Assembly: GCA_007695145.1 (NCBI GenBank)
Contig: REEI01000059.1
Span: forward strand, 1-64,000
Length of the DNA stretch: 64,000 nucleotides
Reading direction: 5' to 3'
Origin: Saprospirales bacterium
Lineage (GTDB): Bacteria > Bacteroidota > Bacteroidia > Chitinophagales > Saprospiraceae
Shown here: in pieces, positions 46,286 through 55,830 of the stretch
How positions within the stretch are numbered: position 1 is the first letter of the stretch
Layout of the letters: the number at the start of each line of letters is the position of its first letter
Notes under the pieces: model-generated
Told to the model about the DNA's origin: nothing
What the model saw: only the letters and a program-made list of their open reading frames with translations
Databases searched by the model: none
Position numbers and translations under genes: made by a program

Positions 46286-47188
46286 ATGAAGTACAGTTTA
46301 AAACACCTTGAAGAATTAGAGGCTGAGGCAATTTATGTTTTGAGGGAAGTCTATGCCCAATTTGAAAACCCTGTAATACTATTTTCAGGAGGGAAGGATT
46401 CCATTACTATTACTCACCTGGCCAAAAAGGCTTTTTTTCCCGCCAGGATTCCATTTGCACTACTCCATGTAGATACAGGCCACAACTTTCCGGAAACAAT
46501 TGAATTCAGAGATCAATTGGTTGAATCACTCGGGGTAAGGTTAATTGTAGGCTCAGTGCAACAATCAATAGACGAAGGCCGGGTGCTTGAAGAACAAGGA
46601 TTAAATGCAAGTCGAAATATGCTGCAGACGACTACCCTACTGGATGCAATAGAAGAACATCAAATTGACTGCGCTATTGGGGGAGGCAGACGAGATGAGG
46701 AAAAAGCGAGAGCAAAGGAACGCTTTTTTTCGCACCGAGATGAATTTGGTCAATGGGATCCAAAAAATCAAAGACCAGAACTCTGGAACCTATTCAATGG
46801 AAAAAAGAACATGGGAGAACACTTTAGGGTATTCCCAATTTCAAACTGGACCGAAATGGATGTCTGGCAATATATAACAGACCAGGAAATACAAATTCCA
46901 TCCATATACTTCGCTCATGAGAGAAAAGTAGTGAAAAGGCAAAATTCATGGCTGCCATTCTCCGACTTCCTTCAAATCAGACCCGGAGAGGAAGTCCTAA
47001 TTAAAACTGTCCGATTTAGAACCCTGGGAGACATTACTATTACTGGAGGCATTGAGTCAGATGCAACCACCCTTGAACAAGTAGTGGCCGAAGTAGCCGC
47101 CGCCCGGGAAACCGAAAGAGGCAATCGGGCTGACGACAAGAGATCCGAAACGGCTATGGAAGACAGGAAAAAGGAGGGCTATTTCTAA
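46286..47188 (+). CDS. cysD: Sulfate adenylyltransferase small subunit CysD
   Basis: CysD is the catalytic subunit of heterodimeric ATP sulfurylase and forms APS from sulfate and ATP. The PP-loop motif is FSGGKDSI, followed by LHVDTGHNFPET and GGGRRDEEKARAKER, and a C-terminal RKKEGYF. The length (300 residues) is standard. It lies 87 nt after cysC and 42 nt before cysN. Confidence 0.97.
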   Translation: MKYSLKHLEELEAEAIYVLREVYAQFENPVILFSGGKDSITITHLAKKAFFPARIPFALLHVDTGHNFPETIEFRDQLVESLGVRLIVGSVQQSIDEGRVLEEQGLNASRNMLQTTTLLDAIEEHQIDCAIGGGRRDEEKARAKERFFSHRDEFGQWDPKNQRPELWNLFNGKKNMGEHFRVFPISNWTEMDVWQYITDQEIQIPSIYFAHERKVVKRQNSWLPFSDFLQIRPGEEVLIKTVRFRTLGDITITGGIESDATTLEQVVAEVAAARETERGNRADDKRSETAMEDRKKEGYF

Positions 47189-47230
47189 GCTCCCAACAAT
47201 CAAACAAACTATTTAGACTAATCTTTTACA

Positions 47231-48490
47231 ATGAGTGATCAACAGGAAACAGAACTACTGCGATTTACTACAGCTGGGAGTGTGGATGATGGTAAATCCA
47301 CCCTTATAGGACGTTTACTATACGATTCCAAATCTATCTTTGAAGATCAATTAGAGGCGGTAAGGCTTTCAAGCAGTAAAAAGGGCCTGGAGCATGTAGA
47401 ATTGGCTTTGCTGACCGATGGGCTCCGAGATGAGCGAGAACAAGGCATCACCATTGACGTGGCCTACCGATATTTCGCTACTCCGAAACGAAAATTCATC
47501 ATCGCGGATACTCCAGGGCATATCCAGTACACCAGGAATATGGTAACTGGTGCCAGTACAGCTAATTTGGCCCTGATATTGGTAGATGCAAGACATGGAG
47601 TGATAGAGCAAACCTGTCGACACTCCATTATTGCCTCACTTTTGCAAATTCCACACCTGGTTCTCTGTGTAAATAAAATGGACCTGGTAGATTACTCAGA
47701 GGAGGCCTACAACCAAGTGGTAAAGAAATTCAGGTCTTTTGCGTCTAAACTCGACATCAAAGACTTGAGATTTATTCCCATCAGTGCACTTCACGGTGAC
47801 AATGTGGTCAGCAAGTCTGAAAAAATGCCCTGGTATGAAGGTCCTTCTCTACTCTACACCCTTGAAACCATCCATATAGGTTCTGATCAAAATTTTATTG
47901 ACTGTCGCTTTCCGGTCCAAACGGTAATCAGACCTCATTCATCAGATTATCCCGATTACAGAGCATATGCGGGAAGGGTTGCCGGCGGAATTTTTAAACC
48001 CGGGGATGAGGTTATGGTACTTCCCTCAGGCTTTCAATCCAAGATACAATCAATCGACACCTACAATGGCCCCATAACCGAAGCTTTCCCACCCATGTCT
48101 GTTGCAATTCGCCTCGAAGACGATATTGATGTAAGCAGGGGCGATATGATAGTAAGGATCAATAATAAACCTGAACCCACACAGGATATTGACTTCATGA
48201 TGTGTTGGCTACACCATCATCCACCGAGATCAAGAGCCAAATACCTTGTACGCCACACAACCAACGAGGTAAGAGCCATCATAAAGGAGGTTCAGTACAA
48301 AATGGACATCAGTACACTTCACAGAAATACAGACGATAAAATCATAAGTATGAACGATATCGCCAGGGTAAGAATGAGAACAACTCACCCACTTTTGGTA
48401 GACTCCTATCGGAAAAACCGGAATACAGGTTCAATTATTCTAATTGATGAAGTAACCAACGAAACCGTAGCTGCAGGGATGATCATCTAA
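47231..48490 (+). CDS. cysN: Sulfate adenylyltransferase large subunit CysN (GTPase)
   Basis: CysN is the EF-Tu-like GTPase that drives APS formation by CysD. G1 is GSVDDGKST, the switch segment reads EREQGITIDVAYRYF, G3 is DTPGH, G4 is NKMD and G5 contains SALHGDNV. Beta-barrel domains follow. The 419-residue length shows that it lacks the C-terminal APS-kinase domain present in some CysN-CysC fusions, which agrees with the separate cysC gene. It is the last gene of the operon. Confidence 0.97.
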   Translation: MSDQQETELLRFTTAGSVDDGKSTLIGRLLYDSKSIFEDQLEAVRLSSSKKGLEHVELALLTDGLRDEREQGITIDVAYRYFATPKRKFIIADTPGHIQYTRNMVTGASTANLALILVDARHGVIEQTCRHSIIASLLQIPHLVLCVNKMDLVDYSEEAYNQVVKKFRSFASKLDIKDLRFIPISALHGDNVVSKSEKMPWYEGPSLLYTLETIHIGSDQNFIDCRFPVQTVIRPHSSDYPDYRAYAGRVAGGIFKPGDEVMVLPSGFQSKIQSIDTYNGPITEAFPPMSVAIRLEDDIDVSRGDMIVRINNKPEPTQDIDFMMCWLHHHPPRSRAKYLVRHTTNEVRAIIKEVQYKMDISTLHRNTDDKIISMNDIARVRMRTTHPLLVDSYRKNRNTGSIILIDEVTNETVAAGMII

Positions 48491-48901
48491 TTAAATCAGC
48501 CCGTGAGGATAGGAGTTCCCCCACCCTACCAAATACTATCGATCAGAACCCTAAATTAAACATCTGCAATCAACTGATGCAGTACGATCTAAAGAAGTAG
48601 CGGATCTAAAGATTGAATTGGGGAATTTTCAGCTACAATTCTCAATTGGAAGAATGCAATAAACATGCTGCCCAATGATGGAATTTAAAAAGTTGCCAAT
48701 AAAAGGTGTCCATTTTGTTGCAGTGTATAAAGCAAAAAGGGGGGTCTCTGGTTCAAATGCAGGCGTTTGAAGGGAAAACTATAATTCTGCTTTAGACCAG
48801 AGCCCCCTGCGGGTCATGCTTTCAGCCCGCATTAGACTATAAACCAATTTACCACAATTTGAAGCCTATTCTTATAATACCCTTTGTATTGATTGAGGTT
48901 T
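48491..48901. other. Intergenic region between convergent cysN and the lipoprotein gene
   Basis: No gene was found. The right half contains the inverted-repeat element described at 48734-48826; the left half (48491-48733) shows only short weak repeats. Confidence 0.5.
48734..48826 (-). terminator. Nested inverted repeats; likely terminator or structured RNA
   Basis: The arm at 48739-48752 (six G, then TCTCTGGT) pairs with ACCAGAGCCCCC at 48796-48807, giving a 12-bp stem with one bulge. Inside lies TTCAAA (48752-48757) with TTTGAA (48766-48771). Next to it TGCGGG (48808-48813) pairs with CCCGCA (48826-48831) around a 12-nt loop. On the minus strand the long stem is followed by TTTTT (complement of 48734-48738), as in an intrinsic terminator of the operon ending at 48902. 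It could also be a structured RNA. Confidence 0.5.
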
Positions 48902-50710
48902 TTAATCAAAGTGAAATCGGAATTCAAATAACCCTATCAATTCCGATCCGGTAGTTTTATCTCTCATGTGAAATACATTGGCCTCAAACTCAATATCTCC
49001 CCCGGTATAAGTGCTTAAATCCTCAAAATTGAATGAAATCTCAGCATCCGCCCAATCAATATCCGTTTGAGAACACTTCAGATCGATTACCTCTTTTACA
49101 ATTTGCACTGGAATTTGGAAATCTATATCCAAATCAAGGAGGAAGCAGTCACTATCCGCTCCAAATGCCACTCGGGTAACTTCAAAATTCTGGTCAATCG
49201 AAATATTAACGAAAATTCCATCATCAGGATTTTCAAGGAATAGGGAATCCCTTTCAACTAATTCCCCGGTATCGTTATCAAATAGTTGGAACTTTAGGTC
49301 TACCCTTAATCTTGGGTCGAAACATCCAAAAACATCATTTACTATCGGAATAGATGCTCCGAGATTCACCTTTCGAGCTTTCGAGATTTTGTTTCCATCA
49401 ATATCTATGATTTCGAAATCTGCCGTCTGCCAGCCACTGCAAACACTGAAAAAATATTGCTGTATATCTGGGGAGAATTCTCTTAGAAGGGTATTCCCGT
49501 TATTCAGTTCTAGCTTGATTATTCCATAACCAGGCATATCCTGAGGCCTGCAAAATCCGAAATCTAGAAATATATCTTTTCCCGGGGCTGCAGAAGTGGT
49601 AGTAATGGCGCCAAGATTTTCATTGGAGTGGAAAGTCCCGAGATTTTTGCTCAATAACAAACTTCCGCACAAGTCCCTAATTTCCATTTCTATTGGAAAT
49701 CCAGAGGGTAGCCCTCCGGCTTTAAACAAACCCTTGAAACCGGTTTCTAAATGAAATTCGTACCCAAAAAACTCCGGAGACCTCAAAATAATTTTCCCTT
49801 CAGACAATCCCTCCTCAATACCTGGAAATTTCAAATTTCCTTTAATGTCAATGGGATTGTTGCACAATACAGCTAGAGTCCAATAACCTGGTTCTTTAAG
49901 GATAAAGTCAAAATGTGCTCCACTCTGGTCAATATTTCGCATATTAACCCATTTGTATCCATCTTCGAAATAGCGATAAAGAGACAGTTCTCCAGAGGGA
50001 ACTGAACTCAATTCGGGTGTGGCAGGGAAGGAAATCTCAATATCTTCTGATGGTTGGAGTTCATTTCCATAAATATCTGAAAATTTCACCACCAAAACTC
50101 CCAACGGATAAATACCGGTTGACTTCCCTCCCTGATTAAGAGCGGTTCGACCTCCTGATTCAAGTTCAAAAAAGTAATCCTGGCCAGTATGAGTGTGTCT
50201 CAAAAATAGATCAACCGGCCCATTGTAGTTTCCAAATGAGCCTGGAGGGATAGTCACAGACAATCCTTCAGTAGTCTCTATCTTGGCTCCGTCTGAGGCA
50301 TGAAACGTCCTCAAGTTTTTCTTGGCAAGGGGTTGAATAGTTGTATTGCTAATTTCATTACTTTGAAGATGCACTTCTTTGTAGGCAGTAAAAGCCCCGT
50401 CTGCCTTTACCCTGACAACTGCAATCTCCCCTTTGTTTTTAAACCTTGGAAAAATAAAACTCCCATTTTCTGTAATGTTTATCCTTTTGAGATTGGTAGA
50501 GGAGACAATTTCAACTTCGGCATTGCTAAGCGGCTCTCCATTTTCGGCTATGATCTTTCCCATAAGACCAGACTCAACAATTTCAACCGGGTCCGGGAAC
50601 CCAGGTTCCTCCCCTTCAGTAAAAGTCTCCTTGATGCAGGAACTAAAGGTGAGTAGCAGAATTATAAAAATTACTGCTGATTGAAATGAATGCTTAATGC
50701 TAGCTCTCAT
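48902..50710 (-). CDS. Lipoprotein with carboxypeptidase-regulatory and ZU5-like domains
   Basis: The 602-residue product has a lipoprotein signal (LLLTFSSCIKE). A carboxypeptidase-regulatory-like domain follows (GLMGKIIAENGEPLSNAEVEI), then a region like ZU5 (TIPPGSFGNYNGPVDLFLRHTHTG) and further beta-rich sequence. It lies 65 nt after the barrel/anti-sigma gene, in the same minus-strand operon as an ECF sigma factor. It may be a surface partner that relays or receives the signal. Function unknown. Confidence 0.75.
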   Translation of the reverse strand: MRASIKHSFQSAVIFIILLLTFSSCIKETFTEGEEPGFPDPVEIVESGLMGKIIAENGEPLSNAEVEIVSSTNLKRINITENGSFIFPRFKNKGEIAVVRVKADGAFTAYKEVHLQSNEISNTTIQPLAKKNLRTFHASDGAKIETTEGLSVTIPPGSFGNYNGPVDLFLRHTHTGQDYFFELESGGRTALNQGGKSTGIYPLGVLVVKFSDIYGNELQPSEDIEISFPATPELSSVPSGELSLYRYFEDGYKWVNMRNIDQSGAHFDFILKEPGYWTLAVLCNNPIDIKGNLKFPGIEEGLSEGKIILRSPEFFGYEFHLETGFKGLFKAGGLPSGFPIEMEIRDLCGSLLLSKNLGTFHSNENLGAITTTSAAPGKDIFLDFGFCRPQDMPGYGIIKLELNNGNTLLREFSPDIQQYFFSVCSGWQTADFEIIDIDGNKISKARKVNLGASIPIVNDVFGCFDPRLRVDLKFQLFDNDTGELVERDSLFLENPDDGIFVNISIDQNFEVTRVAFGADSDCFLLDLDIDFQIPVQIVKEVIDLKCSQTDIDWADAEISFNFEDLSTYTGGDIEFEANVFHMRDKTTGSELIGLFEFRFHFD

Positions 50711-50775
50711 AATTGTTGAATTACATAAGATAAAAACCCCGGATTAGAAAAATGTGACAACCATAGCAAAAAAAA

Positions 50776-52455
50776 TTAAAAATTCTTTCTCATAACTACC
50801 GAAATTGCAGTTGTATTAAGGCTCTTTTCCAATCCTGATTCGTACTCTACTCGATTTTCCAAATCGATCATTTTCTCTCCTCTTATCAGAAGCTCAATTG
50901 TCTCGGTGAGACGATAACCCAATACAAGTCCAATAGACCATTCAGGAATCAATCCATTTTGATAATCACCATTGGTAATTTCACGGTATCCACTGCTTTC
51001 TAATGGCACGTATCCACTGTGACTTCGAACTATATTTAAGGTCAGACCAGAACTAAGCCCAAAACGAAACTTTCCTACAGGATACAAAAACTCAACCCTC
51101 AGAGGAATCCTAATAAAGTGGTGTGTATTGGGGGCAGTCAACCTACTATTTTGTCGAACAGATGCCAATACAGTGTCGCTTATCCACACAGGACCCGAAG
51201 ATCCTTCGTGATATAAGTAGGCCTGTTCGTTATAGAGCATTTTATAGTCAATTCGCGTCTCATCATAATCAAACTTATTGAGAATTCTTCGGTATTCCAA
51301 ACCAGTACTTATATTGAAATAGTCATTTACCCTCTTTCCTGCTGAAATTCCGGCTGAAAAACTGAAATAGGGGTTAATGGTTGCATTCCACTTGTCAACA
51401 AATCTATCATGAAATCTCGTGTGTGTAAATTGATGCCTGTTAAATTCCTGTCTATAGTATATATCCAGAAACCATTTACTCTGTTCTTTCACTTCATTAA
51501 CGACCGTTTTATTAAATTCTGAAATGGGCCTCAATTTAATGTTTGACAGAGAGAGAAAGCTCATAGCCCTACTTTCGAACCAATCCAGCATTAAAACATC
51601 CTTTAAAGGTTCCACAAGCAGCGATTCAGTGATGTTACTTTCTCGATTGCTTTTAAATTCAGCCAACCGTTTCTGCCAGCCTACTGGCCTATCCCTGTAT
51701 TCCTTTAGAAGGCTCAATCCATTTGATTTTGCGAGTAATTCCAAATTCCTCAATGGCAAACCAATCACTGCTCCCGTAGGATGGAGTTGGCTGGAAACTT
51801 CACCATCAATATTCTCAGGTAATGCAGAGACGTCCTGAGACTCCTGGCCCATAATCTCAGCTAATTCAGCATATTCATTTACTAAGTCATTACCATTATC
51901 CGTATGAGAAGTTCTCTCTAATGCACCAGACTCTTCACCTATTGTAAATGAGGGATTTATTGGGGGAATCCCAGCCTGAAGTTCAGTTTGGCTGATAGTT
52001 TCTAAATTACTGTATTCCAAACCTCTAACTTCATCTTCTAAAAGTGAAGAATGGCCATCAATTGTAAGCTGATCAGGTGATTCATGAGTCTGGTAAATCA
52101 ACCGATCTTGGTCAATTTCAATTTCCTGAACAGTCTGCTCAGCTCTTTCAGGAGCAGAGATGGTGGATTCAACTTCAGCAGGAATGTATTCTTCCTTCAT
52201 TGTTATTGGGTCGGCACTGCTGAGTTGGGTTTGATTAAAATCCTCCTGATAGTGGGAGACTACATAAAAAATGGCACCGATAAGCAAAATGGCTGAACCA
52301 GCTGAAGTCCAATACCAAAAAAGAGGAGCTCTTCTTCGGGTTTGAATATTTTGCCAAATTAAATCTTTTTCATCATCCGACAACCTAAACTGAAAAGCCC
52401 TTGCTGCTTTTTTAAAGAGCTGATCAGATTCACCATTAAAACCGGGCATATTCAT
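50776..52455 (-). CDS. Anti-sigma-like protein with inner-membrane helix and C-terminal outer-membrane barrel
   Basis: The 559-residue protein has an N-terminal cytoplasmic part (residues 1-44) with LFKKAARAFQFRLSDDEKDLIW, one transmembrane helix at about 45-67 (FWYWTSAGSAILLIGAIFYVV), and a polar acidic linker (about 70-325). The last 234 residues (from about 326) are strand-rich (YFSFSAGISAGKRVNDYFNISTG) and end in Phe, as outer-membrane barrels do. There is no N-terminal signal peptide. It follows the ECF sigma gene by 32 nt, so a role in holding that sigma factor is inferred. A start at 52455 or two codons later is possible. Confidence 0.75.
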   Translation of the reverse strand: MNMPGFNGESDQLFKKAARAFQFRLSDDEKDLIWQNIQTRRRAPLFWYWTSAGSAILLIGAIFYVVSHYQEDFNQTQLSSADPITMKEEYIPAEVESTISAPERAEQTVQEIEIDQDRLIYQTHESPDQLTIDGHSSLLEDEVRGLEYSNLETISQTELQAGIPPINPSFTIGEESGALERTSHTDNGNDLVNEYAELAEIMGQESQDVSALPENIDGEVSSQLHPTGAVIGLPLRNLELLAKSNGLSLLKEYRDRPVGWQKRLAEFKSNRESNITESLLVEPLKDVLMLDWFESRAMSFLSLSNIKLRPISEFNKTVVNEVKEQSKWFLDIYYRQEFNRHQFTHTRFHDRFVDKWNATINPYFSFSAGISAGKRVNDYFNISTGLEYRRILNKFDYDETRIDYKMLYNEQAYLYHEGSSGPVWISDTVLASVRQNSRLTAPNTHHFIRIPLRVEFLYPVGKFRFGLSSGLTLNIVRSHSGYVPLESSGYREITNGDYQNGLIPEWSIGLVLGYRLTETIELLIRGEKMIDLENRVEYESGLEKSLNTTAISVVMRKNF

Positions 52456-52487
52456 ATAAATGTATTTTAGCTTTATTTTTAGACAAC

Positions 52488-53033
52488 TTATCCTCCTTTA
52501 CTGATCTCAATTTTCCGATTGATCAACTTCTGTAATTTTTTTCTCGCTCGCGACAGATAAGATCGGGTATTAATTTCACTGATGCCGGTAATTTCCATAA
52601 TCTCTTTATGGGAATAACCCTCTACAACATATAAATTAAACACAATACGGTGCGATTCGGGTAACTTGCTGAGATGAATCAGCAGGTCATCCTGAAATAG
52701 GAACTCGGGTGTTTTTTTAACTCCATTGGAAGAAACTGAATGAAAGTCATCTGTCAGGAAATATTTTTTGTTTCTCCTCATCCACCTCAAAGCTTCCCGA
52801 CTAACAATGAGATGCAACCATCCCCAGAACTGTTCTTCCTCCCGGAATTCAAAGTCATTAATACTTCTAAAAATTCTGATATATGCTTCCTGAAGGACGT
52901 CCTTCGATGCATTCATGTCATTGGTGTATCTTAGAGCAGTTCCCATAAGTATATCTGAAGAGTATTCGAAAAACTCTTTCTGGGCCTTTCTGTTGCCCTT
53001 CTTGAGTTCCGGAAATATTGTCTTCAGATCCAC
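52488..53033 (-). CDS. ECF-type RNA polymerase sigma factor
   Basis: The 181-residue protein has sigma region 2 (LGTALRYTNDMNASKDVLQEAYIRIFRSI-type segment near residues 30-60, with FWGWLHLIVSREALRWMRR) and region 4 (LPESHRIVFNLYVVEGYSHKEIMEITG, SYLSRARKKLQKL). It is the first gene of the operon with the anti-sigma/barrel protein and the lipoprotein. It probably transcribes its own operon in response to an envelope signal. No -7 box of the usual type was seen immediately upstream. Confidence 0.93.
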   Translation of the reverse strand: MDLKTIFPELKKGNRKAQKEFFEYSSDILMGTALRYTNDMNASKDVLQEAYIRIFRSINDFEFREEEQFWGWLHLIVSREALRWMRRNKKYFLTDDFHSVSSNGVKKTPEFLFQDDLLIHLSKLPESHRIVFNLYVVEGYSHKEIMEITGISEINTRSYLSRARKKLQKLINRKIEISKGG

Positions 53034-53378
53034 AGTTCTAAGTTGATTTTATCCTTAAAAATAACCGCGGCCGACAAATTATCACCCTCACAGAAACATC
53101 ATAAGATTTACTCCTGGTGGTGAGCTGATTTTTTCCCAAAAATTATTGCCCGCAGTATATAACTATAGTACGATTGAACATATATTTAATTCAACCTGCA
53201 TTACATTAAAAGATTTTATGAGTAAAATGTGACAGTTGGGTGAAAATTTATTTATGAATAAACAATTTTTGCATTTGCCAATGTGCCACATGGATCGAAT
53301 AAAAGAATCAAATGAATAAGGTTTTCAATAAAGCTGCAGAGGATACCTTAAATTATTCAACCAGGCTCTTCTTTGACG
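53034..53378. other. Intergenic region upstream of the ECF operon
   Basis: No gene, RNA or clear hairpin was recognised. It should carry the promoter of the sigma-factor operon on the minus strand and the end of the DUF368 transcript. Confidence 0.4.
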
Positions 53379-54347
53379 TCATTTTGCTTTAAATCGCCTT
53401 ACATCAATCCGGTCTAAAACTAATATCAATACAAAACCAAGGATGGCGAAAAGGATGGTCAAACCGATAAAGGGATCACCAGATATGTAGTCTATCGGCA
53501 GTTTATTGGTTTCTGCAATTACACGCCAATCGCCGGAGAGTGGCAAGGTAGACTGAATGACCTCACCGCTTCTGTCCATAAAAAGGTAAGGATCTCTCCA
53601 TGGCCATATTTTATTGAGGGAACCAATCATGAATCCACACAGCAATCCAAAAACAGGTCCTTTGTATTGTTTCAACAGCCATGAGACCACCCTGACAAAG
53701 ACGAGCAAACCCATCAGAGCACCTACCCCAAAAACAATAATAACTACAAGAGATTCAAATTCTCGGGTTTCAATAAAGTTTCGGGTCTCTCCCAGGATAA
53801 TGGTATACATTCCCATTAAAAGAAGGATAAAACTACCGGAAATGCCGGGCAAAATTAGTGCGCAAACAGCAATGGATCCTGCGATGAACACGGAGGTGTA
53901 AGCGGAAGAACCTTCGGCTGGAGTAATTACAGTAATGTAATAGGCGACCACTGAACCGGCTATTAGCATTCCAAGGACCTTGTAGTCAATGGAGTCGATT
54001 CGCTTCAGAATGTACCAAACCGATGCAGTTATCAATCCAAAAAAGAAACCCCAAACTACTGGAGGATGGCTTTCAAGTAAACTGGAAATCACCAAGACCC
54101 CAATGACCAATCCGGATACCATTCCAATCAGAAGTGAAATTAAGAATGGCCCATCTACAGAATTCCAGGCTGATTGAATTTGACCATTCACAACGTTTTT
54201 GGCCAAAGGCAAATTAAATGCTTTTATGGTCTCAATAAGCTTTTCATAAATTCCGGTAATAAACGCTATTGTTCCGCCTGATACACCGGGAATAACTTCA
54301 GCGATACCTATGGCCATACCGCGGAGAAGATTCGCAATTTTTTCCAT
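53379..54347 (-). CDS. DUF368 family inner-membrane protein
   Basis: The 322-residue polytopic membrane protein starts with the family signature GMAIGIAEVIPGVSGGTIAFITGIYEKL. A second signature, ALILPGISGSFILLLMGMY, lies in the middle. About 8-9 helices are predicted. DUF368 (PopT) proteins have been linked to undecaprenyl-phosphate translocation in other bacteria; that role is known for the family and inferred here. The gene is monocistronic. Confidence 0.92.
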   Translation of the reverse strand: MEKIANLLRGMAIGIAEVIPGVSGGTIAFITGIYEKLIETIKAFNLPLAKNVVNGQIQSAWNSVDGPFLISLLIGMVSGLVIGVLVISSLLESHPPVVWGFFFGLITASVWYILKRIDSIDYKVLGMLIAGSVVAYYITVITPAEGSSAYTSVFIAGSIAVCALILPGISGSFILLLMGMYTIILGETRNFIETREFESLVVIIVFGVGALMGLLVFVRVVSWLLKQYKGPVFGLLCGFMIGSLNKIWPWRDPYLFMDRSGEVIQSTLPLSGDWRVIAETNKLPIDYISGDPFIGLTILFAILGFVLILVLDRIDVRRFKAK

Positions 54348-54365
54348 CGTATAGATTTAAAAAAT

Positions 54366-54373
54366 CAAAGATA
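54366..54373 (-). promoter_or_regulatory. Candidate -7 box of the DUF368 gene
   Basis: TATCTTTG on the minus strand lies 19 nt before the start codon and matches TAnnTTTG. No clear TTG is found at the expected upstream distance. Confidence 0.4.
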
Positions 54374-54489
54374 CAATCATTGCGGAAAAAAGTATATTAT
54401 ATTGATATTCAATATGGTGTCAAAAGATATCGAGAGAAAATCTTATGCGAGCTGATTTTGAATGAATTTTCCATTCCTGCTGTGAATTA

Positions 54490-55830
54490 CTACAGCACTC
54501 CCTGATTTGTCATAGCCCTGTAAAGTCTCACAAAGCCAGCTGTATTAGCTCCTTTTACAAAGTTTGTATGACCATTGATTTTACCACCGTAATTGCTGCA
54601 TTCGCTGTAAATGTATTTCATAGTTTTCCGCAATCTACTATCCACCTTCTCTTTGGTCCATTTGTATCCCAATCTGTTTTGCGTCATTTCAAAAGCAGAT
54701 ACGCTTACTCCGCCTGCATTGGAAGCTTTGCCTGGAACATAAGCTACTCCATTTTCTAAAAAGTATTGGACAGCATCGTTTGTACAGGGCATATTAGCAC
54801 CTTCCAGCAAAGCAAAGCAATCATTCTCTACCAGTGTTACAGCATCCGATCTTTCAAGTTCATTTTGAGTGGCACAGGGTATGGCAAGCTTACAGGAGTA
54901 GTCCCAAGGCTTTTTATCCTCTGAAAATTCAAGGTCAAATCTTTTTGCAAATTCCTCAATTCTTCCCCGATTTTTCAACTTATGCTCTTTAACAAATTTA
55001 AACATTTTCTTGGTAAAACCACCCTCGCAATAAACCACCCCACCACTGTCAGAGAGGGTTTGCACTTTCATACCTAACTCCATTGCCTTCTCACAGGCAA
55101 AAATGGCTACATTTCCAGAGCCGGAGATATTAACCTTAGCTCCCTCTGCATCATAACCTACATCTTTCAATAGTTGTTCAGCGAAATAAAGACAACCATA
55201 GCCGGTAGATTCAGGTCTGAGCCTGCTTCCACCGGAGTAGAAATTTTTTCCTGTGTAAGATCCGTCAAACTGCCTTTTCAGCATATTGGTAAAACCGAAA
55301 ATATATCCAATTTCTCGCTCCCCAACACCAATATCTCCGGCAGGAACATCAGAATCAATATCAGAATAGTGAAAAAATTGGGCGGCAAAAGCCTGACAAA
55401 ACCTCATTACATCCTCCTCTGAATATTCGGAAGGATTAAAGTCTGAACCTCCTTTCCCAGCACCTAGCTGAAGACCAGTTAGACTATTTTTAAGAGATTG
55501 TTCAAAGCCCAAAAATTTTAAAACACTCAAATTCACTGAAGGGTGAAAGCGAAACCCACCTTTATATGGACCGAGGGACCGATTGAATTGCACCCTGTAA
55601 CCCCTGTGAAGCTCTTCTTTGCCCTCTCCATTTAACCAGCTGATTCTAAAGTCGATAATGCGATCCGGCTCCAGCATCCTCCGGATTATTGCAACATTCT
55701 GAAACTCGCTGTTCTTCTGCACGAAATCATCGATTTTGTCCAAAAAGGATTCCACCACCTGTAGATATTCCCTCTGATCCGGATATTTTCCGTGGGCTTC
55801 ATCACGTATTTTTCTAAGGTCTACCTTCAT
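54490..55830 (-). CDS. gdhA: NADP-specific glutamate dehydrogenase
   Basis: GdhA makes glutamate from 2-oxoglutarate and ammonium. I chose the ATG at 55830, which gives 446 residues, the usual length of hexameric GdhA; an upstream ATG would add 33 residues rich in hydrophobics without family similarity. Key segments are PYKGGFRFHPSVN, LQLGAGKGGSDFNP, PAGDIGVGEREIGY (substrate binding) and the cofactor fold NISGSGNVAIF. It is divergent from lpdA with a 475-nt intergenic region. Confidence 0.95.
   Translation of the reverse strand: MKVDLRKIRDEAHGKYPDQREYLQVVESFLDKIDDFVQKNSEFQNVAIIRRMLEPDRIIDFRISWLNGEGKEELHRGYRVQFNRSLGPYKGGFRFHPSVNLSVLKFLGFEQSLKNSLTGLQLGAGKGGSDFNPSEYSEEDVMRFCQAFAAQFFHYSDIDSDVPAGDIGVGEREIGYIFGFTNMLKRQFDGSYTGKNFYSGGSRLRPESTGYGCLYFAEQLLKDVGYDAEGAKVNISGSGNVAIFACEKAMELGMKVQTLSDSGGVVYCEGGFTKKMFKFVKEHKLKNRGRIEEFAKRFDLEFSEDKKPWDYSCKLAIPCATQNELERSDAVTLVENDCFALLEGANMPCTNDAVQYFLENGVAYVPGKASNAGGVSVSAFEMTQNRLGYKWTKEKVDSRLRKTMKYIYSECSNYGGKINGHTNFVKGANTAGFVRLYRAMTNQGVL

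Noticed and set aside
48745-48770. GGTTCAAATGC resembles a tRNA T-arm.
   Set aside because: The flanking bases do not form the 5-bp T-stem, and no acceptor, D or anticodon arms are present.
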